A stretch of DNA of 9,451 nt. Source: Pseudomonadota bacterium. GTDB lineage: Bacteria > Bdellovibrionota > Oligoflexia > Oligoflexales > Oligoflexaceae. A program made the position numbers and the translations under genes. Where the stretch lies: NCBI GenBank assembly GCA_029556045.1, contig JAKQGS010000172.1, positions 1-9,451 on the forward strand. The letters are read 5' to 3'. Under the pieces are notes generated by a model that made no database searches, was not told the origin of the DNA, and saw nothing but the letters and a program-made list of their open reading frames with translations. Positions within the stretch are counted from its first letter, which is position 1; every line of letters starts with the position of its first letter. This document shows positions 1 to 5,000 of the stretch, piece after piece.

Positions 1-89
1 TATTGTCGACGCTGCTCACTCTCTTTGTGGTGCCGGCTCTTTATTTGATCCTGACCCGGCTGGAAAGCCGGAAAAAAGCGGTGGCATAG
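1..89 (+). CDS. RND-family efflux transporter, C-terminal end only
   Basis: Only the last 28 codons and the TAG stop (87-89) are present; the reading frame starts at base 3. The peptide has a hydrophobic stretch with the motif L-T-L-F-V-V-P-A-L-Y, then a short charged tail (R-L-E-S-R-K-K-A-V-A). This pattern is typical of the last transmembrane helix and cytoplasmic end of RND transporters (AcrB/HAE1 or CzcA/CusA types), the inner-membrane proton-driven pump of a tripartite efflux complex. The substrate cannot be told from this fragment. The gene reads rightwards and would be followed within about 30 bases by the hairpin at 120-154. The RND call rests on one short motif, so a different multi-pass membrane protein is possible. 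Confidence 0.7.
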   Translation, partial: LSTLLTLFVVPALYLILTRLESRKKAVA

Positions 90-119
90 CAGGGGATATG
101 CAATTTTCCCTCATTTCGA

Positions 120-154
120 ATAACCTTGAATATGAAATCCATATTCAAGGTTAT
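120..154. terminator. Perfect 15-bp inverted repeat, possible terminator
   Basis: The left arm 120-134 is exactly complementary to the right arm 140-154, with a 5-base loop (AAATC). It lies 30 bases past the transporter stop codon, where a terminator would be expected. The stem is A+T-rich, and neither strand has the run of T residues that marks a classical intrinsic terminator. It may therefore be an atypical or 3'-end-stabilising hairpin, or a protein-binding palindrome. Confidence 0.45.
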
Positions 155-159
155 GCAAA

Positions 160-374
160 ATGCACCGCAACGATCACCATTCAAAAATGCGTCAGCCCTA
201 CACACCTCAAAGAGGTTATGGAGTCGTCAAAATTGATCATCCCGATTACAACAATATTTGGTTCGTGGTTCCGCCGCCGCCTCCGCGAGAAATGCCGCGG
301 TATTGGGGCGAAAGTTTGGCAGCTCTCCCGAAATAGCGGCAGCCGAAGCTTTGAAATTCATGCGTAGGAAATGA
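160..374 (+). pseudogene. Unidentified short ORF, possibly frameshifted
   Basis: An ATG at 160 opens a 58-codon frame ending at TAG 334-336. It encodes a hydrophilic peptide with Y-G-V-V-K-I-D-H-P-D-Y, then V-V-P-P-P-P-P-R-E and W-G-E-S-L-A-A-L-P. Just before that stop, another frame continues as P-E-I-A-A-A-E-A-L-K-F-M-R-R-K and stops at TGA 372-374. It reads as a natural helical ending, so one missing base near 325-330 could have broken a 70-odd-residue gene. I do not recognise the family. There is no convincing Shine-Dalgarno, because the start sits just after the hairpin at 120-154. It may equally be non-coding; no function is proposed. Confidence 0.2.
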
Positions 375-433
375 TTGCCGTAGAATGACTGAGCCTATGT
401 AAAGGCATAAATCTATAGGTGTATAAATCTGCC
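375..433. other. Upstream non-coding segment of the 90-484 gap
   Basis: The 395 bases between the transporter fragment and the first ATPase hold the hairpin at 120-154, the doubtful ORF at 160-374, and this A+T-rich leader. The octamer ATAAATCT occurs here twice, at 407-414 and 423-430, so the copies are 16 bases apart. It lies immediately upstream of the -35 box. The spacing would suit two half-sites on roughly one helical face and a half, but no known operator is recognised. Nothing else is seen. Confidence 0.3.
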
Positions 434-462
434 TTGACAATTTTAAAGCGCTGTACTAAATT
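434..462 (+). promoter_or_regulatory. Sigma70-like promoter of the first ATPase gene
   Basis: A perfect -35 box TTGACA (434-439) is followed after 17 bases by TAAATT (457-462), which matches four of six positions of the -10 consensus. The predicted start of transcription near 468-470 would give a very short leader of about 15 bases. Confidence 0.5.
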
Positions 463-469
463 GCCTTAA

Positions 470-475
470 AGGAGA
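470..475 (+). promoter_or_regulatory. Shine-Dalgarno of the first ATPase gene
   Basis: AGGAGA lies 9 bases upstream of the ATG at 485. This supports that start codon over later in-frame methionines. Confidence 0.7.
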
Positions 476-484
476 CATTTAGGC

Positions 485-1615
485 ATGACAATACACCGCT
501 TCTTAACTCCCTATATTTATAAAGATTTGCAGAAGAAAATGGTGTTTATTGGGGGGCCTCGTCAATGCGGTAAAACCACTTTGGCACAATCCTATCTAAA
601 GAAGGATTTTAAAGGCCTTTATTTGAACTGGGATCGCCTGTCCGACCGAAAAAGGATTCTTAATGGATCATGGGCGGACGAAGACAACTTGCTGGTGCTA
701 GATGAAGTTCACAAGTATCGACATTGGAAGTCCTTGATCAAGGGCTACTATGATACAGAAAAGGACATTCATAAATTTCTAATCACCGGTAGTGCGCGTT
801 TGGATGTATATCAACGAGGCGGAGATTCCCTTTTGGGGAGGTATCACTATTGGCGGCTGCATCCCTTCACTTTGTACGATTACCCGAGCCGCATTAGCCC
901 CCAGGAGACCCTCAACCGCCTCATGTCTGTCGGAGGATTTCCTGAAGTCTTCCTCGATAACGATGAAAGAGAGGCACGACGATGGCGGGAAGAAAGATCC
1001 CGCCGCATTTTACAGGAGGATGTGCGCGACTTAGAGCAGCTGCAACACATCGATTTATTGGAACTGTTACTGGATCATTTGCGCGATCGTGTTGGTTCAA
1101 CACTTTCAATTTCAAGTCTCGCCCAGGAGGTAGGTGTTTCACCCGTTACTGCGGCAAAATGGCTGAAAGTCCTAGAAAAAATGTACCTAATTTTTATCGT
1201 GCGCGGGTATGACAAAAAAATAACGCGTGCTGTTCATAAGCCCATTAAGGTCTATTTCTATGATAATGCCGAGGTAAGGGGCGACGAAGCCATTCGTTTT
1301 GAAAACCTGGTAGCTTGCCACCTGATTCAGAAGATTCATTTCTGGGAAGATTATCACGGATATAAGATGGGTTTGCACTACGTCAAAGACAAAAACCAGC
1401 GCGAAGTAGATTTTCTCGTGACGAAATCGGGGATTTGCGATGAGCTTGTTGAAGTGAAGTGGGGCGATGAAAAAATCGCCAAAAATCTGGTCGCGTTTGC
1501 AGACCTCCTTAAAGTTAGCAAAGCCACCCAAATTGTCTATGGGATCAAAAAAACTTCGACCAAAGGTAAACTACAACTCACCGGACCACTACCGTATTTT
1601 ACTCAACTCACCTAA
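485..1615 (+). CDS. AAA-family ATPase with DUF4143-type C-terminus
   Basis: A complete 376-residue protein. Residues 1-130 are a P-loop ATPase: the Walker A motif G-P-R-Q-C-G-K-T-T is at 24-32, the Walker B motif L-L-V-L-D-E-V at 69-75, and a sensor-like L-I-T-G-S-A-R stretch at about 99-105 precedes the R-G-G-D-S-L-L-G-R-Y segment typical of this family. The middle is helical, with a likely winged-helix part near 205-245. At 306-325, R-E-V-D-F ... E-L-V-E-V-K carries D309, E323 and K325, a PD-(D/E)XK nuclease-like pattern seen at the end of DUF4143 ATPases. The length is normal for the family. These proteins are widespread, often in many paralogues per genome, and their cellular role is not established; nucleic-acid binding or cleavage is only inferred. 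The start is fixed by a good Shine-Dalgarno and promoter. An antitoxin-like gene follows downstream on the same strand. Confidence 0.93.
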   Translation: MTIHRFLTPYIYKDLQKKMVFIGGPRQCGKTTLAQSYLKKDFKGLYLNWDRLSDRKRILNGSWADEDNLLVLDEVHKYRHWKSLIKGYYDTEKDIHKFLITGSARLDVYQRGGDSLLGRYHYWRLHPFTLYDYPSRISPQETLNRLMSVGGFPEVFLDNDEREARRWREERSRRILQEDVRDLEQLQHIDLLELLLDHLRDRVGSTLSISSLAQEVGVSPVTAAKWLKVLEKMYLIFIVRGYDKKITRAVHKPIKVYFYDNAEVRGDEAIRFENLVACHLIQKIHFWEDYHGYKMGLHYVKDKNQREVDFLVTKSGICDELVEVKWGDEKIAKNLVAFADLLKVSKATQIVYGIKKTSTKGKLQLTGPLPYFTQLT

Positions 1616-1626
1616 GCGAGTTGAGT
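1601..1626 (+). repeat. 9-bp hairpin spanning the ATPase stop codon
   Basis: ACTCAACTC (1601-1609) is exactly complementary to GAGTTGAGT (1618-1626), with an 8-base loop that contains the TAA stop (1613-1615). No T-run follows, so it is not a standard intrinsic terminator. It could act as an intercistronic mRNA structure or a weak attenuator between the ATPase and the antitoxin-like gene. Confidence 0.4.
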
Positions 1627-1681
1627 CCGCCCTCCCATGGGCCTGGCCACCATTAGGGGTACTATCTTATCCAACCTATCT

Positions 1682-1915
1682 ATGACGAACTATGCAAAGA
1701 GTGATAAGGGCTATAAGAAAATTGACATCGATACCAAGGCTATAAAACGCGCGCATGATAAGCGAAAAAAGGCCGAAACACCTACCAGCGTCACTCTGCC
1801 AATAGAAATCGTAGCGGAACTTAAGGCAATTGCCCAGCAGAAAGGTCTTCCATATCAAACGCTGATGCGTATGTTGATCGTCGAAGGATTGGAAAATCTT
1901 CGTAAGAGTGCTTAA
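1682..1915 (+). CDS. CopG/BrnA-like ribbon-helix-helix antitoxin
   Basis: A 77-residue basic protein. The N-terminal part is charged (K-K-I-D-I-D-T-K, then H-D-K-R-K-K-A-E). It is followed by a short beta-strand pattern S-V-T-L-P-I-E-I-V, a helix E-L-K-A-I-A-Q-Q-K-G, and the diagnostic L-P-Y-Q-T-L-M-R-M-L-I-V-E-G-L. That order matches the C-terminal ribbon-helix-helix of the CopG-type antitoxins that pair with BrnT/DUF4258 toxins. Such proteins dimerise, bind DNA through the strand and usually repress their own operon. No toxin-sized gene lies beside it. The upstream neighbour is the DUF4143 ATPase, 66 bases away, and downstream is the convergent fibre gene. An in-frame ATG at 1637 would add 15 uninformative residues and leave a 21-base gap to the ATPase. 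Neither start has a clear Shine-Dalgarno; I prefer 1682 because family-like sequence begins there. Confidence 0.75.
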   Translation: MTNYAKSDKGYKKIDIDTKAIKRAHDKRKKAETPTSVTLPIEIVAELKAIAQQKGLPYQTLMRMLIVEGLENLRKSA

Positions 1916-1930
1916 CGTTATTGAAGAACT

Positions 1931-1948
1931 GCCTCAAGTATCTTAGGC
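1931..1948. terminator. Weak hairpin between convergent genes
   Basis: GCCT-c-AAG pairs with CTTAGGC around a TAT loop: a 7-bp stem with one bulged C. It lies in the 87-base gap between the ends of the antitoxin-like gene and the fibre gene, where a bidirectional terminator is expected. No good T-run follows on either strand, so the call is tentative. Confidence 0.25.
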
Positions 1949-2002
1949 TTCGATCAAGATTGATTGAATTTTCTTCTGCGTCATACGCCTTAATAATCTG
2001 CT

Positions 2003-5000
2003 TCAGTGGGCTAACGGACAATTGGGGGCATCGGGGAATTTGTCGCAGAGGAATTTAACCAGAGCATCGAGTTGCTGCCCTTTTTGCTGCAATTGATCTT
2101 TGAGCGCACCTATCTCTTTGTCTTTTTCTGCCTTTAGTGCGGCGATCCCAGCTTGGCTGGCGTTTTCCGCCTGCACAAGCATCATCACCTGGTTGCCCTC
2201 AGGATGAGCAATGCCGTCTCCATCGTCCCTGGCGACTACCGGCGCACCATCGTAAGATGAAAGAGCAATCCCAATTATTCCACCGGCCGTAATATTGCCG
2301 GCCTTCATGGCCCTACCGGGGGTGTTTGATGCTACCAGATAATCACCGACAGCAATCGGTCCACCTTCAAGGGTCACATTGACCGGGACCCGTCCTGCGA
2401 GGGCAATAGGTTTTGAATTCTTGGCGTCGCCGCCGAGTTCAATCCCAGGTGAAGTCGATACAACGCCTGCGGCATTTTTTTGATAAGCGGTAGTCGACCG
2501 GCTAAAGATCGATTCGTTGGAGTTATTGTTCCTTTCAATGGCAACCACTTCCCCTGCAGTCAGAGTCAAATCCGCAACGGGCATTCTTTCCGCCAAGTCG
2601 GCGCTTTGAACTGTCGTATTGGTGGCATAAATTCGTCCTGCTGTCGATCCTGCGCAGTTTCCAGCCGTTGATTTAACGCAAAGCGATCCAAGAACATGAA
2701 GTGTATTAGATGGGGCGTCGGTACCAATACCGACTTTCCCACCAAAATAATTCAAAACCGAACTCGCATCTTGATAAATGCCGTAATCACTGCCTGTTGG
2801 AGTTCCAGTGGGTGTCTCGATATAAATACCCTTTCTATGTTGAACAGTTGCTGAACCTCCTATTTGCATAGTGATAAAAAGTCCAGTTTGGTAGGAGACT
2901 GAACTTGTTCCATCAGCTCGTGAAAAAATATCTGTACCATTTAACATCGTCACTGTGCCAGTGCCAGACTGAGAGCCGTTCCATGCGCCAGTTATATAAT
3001 TTGTCGACGAAGCACCATCACTCCAGGCCCACCCGGTTGACCCAATAAGGTCTCCCTGACTTCCGGTCCCAAAATTTTCCGCCCATCCAACCGCCCCTTC
3101 AATCTTATTGACCTTGTAAGTTGCACTCCCCGGAACCCTAGCATAGAAGAGTCCAGCATGACGTGATGCGTTGGTTCCTTGGTTCGCTGTCGGATCGACG
3201 TACAACTCGGAATAGACACTTGCTTTCTCGTCGTCCGATATCGATGTATCGGTGTTGTATACATGAAGCTTGGCTGATGGGGCTGTGGTTCCTATACCGA
3301 CGTTTCCTAAGTTGTTGATCCGCATCCTCTCCGAAGTCGATGTGGTTCCAACCGCCGTCGTATAGAATCTGATGTACGAACCTTGAGCCGTCGGAGTGAA
3401 ATTCTCCGCCGCAACCATGGTCATCTGGGCACGCGCAGGTGTAAACGCGCTACCATCGTGCCCTTGACCATCAAGACCCATAAGGCGGTCACCGTCTAAC
3501 ACAGCGGTCGGCGCACTGGCACTCCCACGCGCCCGTCGCGAGACAATCGATTGGCCACTACCATATATGGTCGCATAAATTGGATCGTTATTAAGATTAT
3601 CGCTCACGACTTCCAGAGGTCCAGCAGGTGACGTCGCACCAATACCCACGAAACCATTGCTATGAATACGCATTTTCTCACTATTCGCGTTCGTATAGAA
3701 AACAATTGGCGCAGCAACATTATTTGAGATTCCTACAGCATTGGCACCACCCAATGTGGCAATCCCTGAACCATTCACCCACATTTGAGCGCTGTTTCCA
3801 GAATCGCTGATAGCTTTAAAAGCTGCATATCCGTTCGAGTTGGTATTTTGTACTTTTGAATAGACGGTTCCTGATGCCCCAACATTGCCTGATGACAGAA
3901 TATCGGTTGCTGAAAGTGTCGTGAATGCTCCCGTGTTCGGTGTTGTTGACCCAATGGTTCCAGGAGAAGCCCATGGAAGCAACGAAGAACTCAAAGTCCC
4001 CGTGGTGATTTTTGCCGCATCAAGGTTGGGAATATCCGTTGCGGGAATGGTCCCAACAGTGACAGCCCCACCGGATGAAGTCTGTTTGAGGTATTGACCG
4101 GATCCGCCGGTAGCACTGAGGTTTGCTCCCGTACCCCCGCGGCTTAATGCCAACTGAGCTTCCGACGACAGAACACCGGTACCGCTGTTGATCACCACAT
4201 GGTCGGCGGTGCCGTTTGCTAATTTGGAACGAGCGATAGCGGCGGATGCGGAAATATTCGCATCGGCAATAGCTGCAAACGTCGGCACACCGGAACCATT
4301 CAATGTCAGAACTTGGTTGGAGCTCCCCGTTGCAGTGCTGAGCGCCACTGAACCACCATTGCCATAGAGGATCCCGTTCAGAGCGACACTGCTCACCCCG
4401 GTGCCACCATTGCCGACTCCCACAATATTGGAGCCAGCGATGCTTGCGGCGGAATCAGCGGCGATATTGGTGATAGCCCCGGTACCATCGAGGGTGATTT
4501 TACCGGTGGTGGCTTTCATACCACCAATGGTGGTGTTGGAAGCGATGCCAAGGCTGATGGTGCGATCGGCCGAAAGATCACCACCACCACTAAGACCGGT
4601 GCCGGCGGAGATCGAGCGGGTTGTGCCTACTTTATTATTAAAGGTCGTCCAATCAGATGAAGATAGGTAGCCGTTGGTGGTTCCATTGGCTTGACTGATG
4701 GATATATCAGGAATGGAGGAGCCGTTGGTCACTGAGAGTGGTGTATTGACTGAAACGTTGGTGACGGATCCAATATTGGGGGCGATCCAGGATAATTCAC
4801 CGTTGGTATTAGCAGATAGAATCCGACCATCACTGGCGACGGAAGCGGGAAGTGTATAAACCAAATCCGCAGCGATATTGTCCGGTGCTTTTAGACCAAC
4901 ATAATTGTTGCCATTGGCGGAAAGTTCCTTGAGTCGCACTTCCCCAGTGTTCCCAGCCGCTGCCCCAAATGGGCCCAGTACCACACCCGTTTGCGCTGAG

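Noticed and set aside
98..367. 89-codon plus-strand open frame starting before the hairpin
   Set aside because: It reads straight through the perfect palindrome, has no recognisable motifs and no Shine-Dalgarno. The other two frames of the same stretch look more protein-like.
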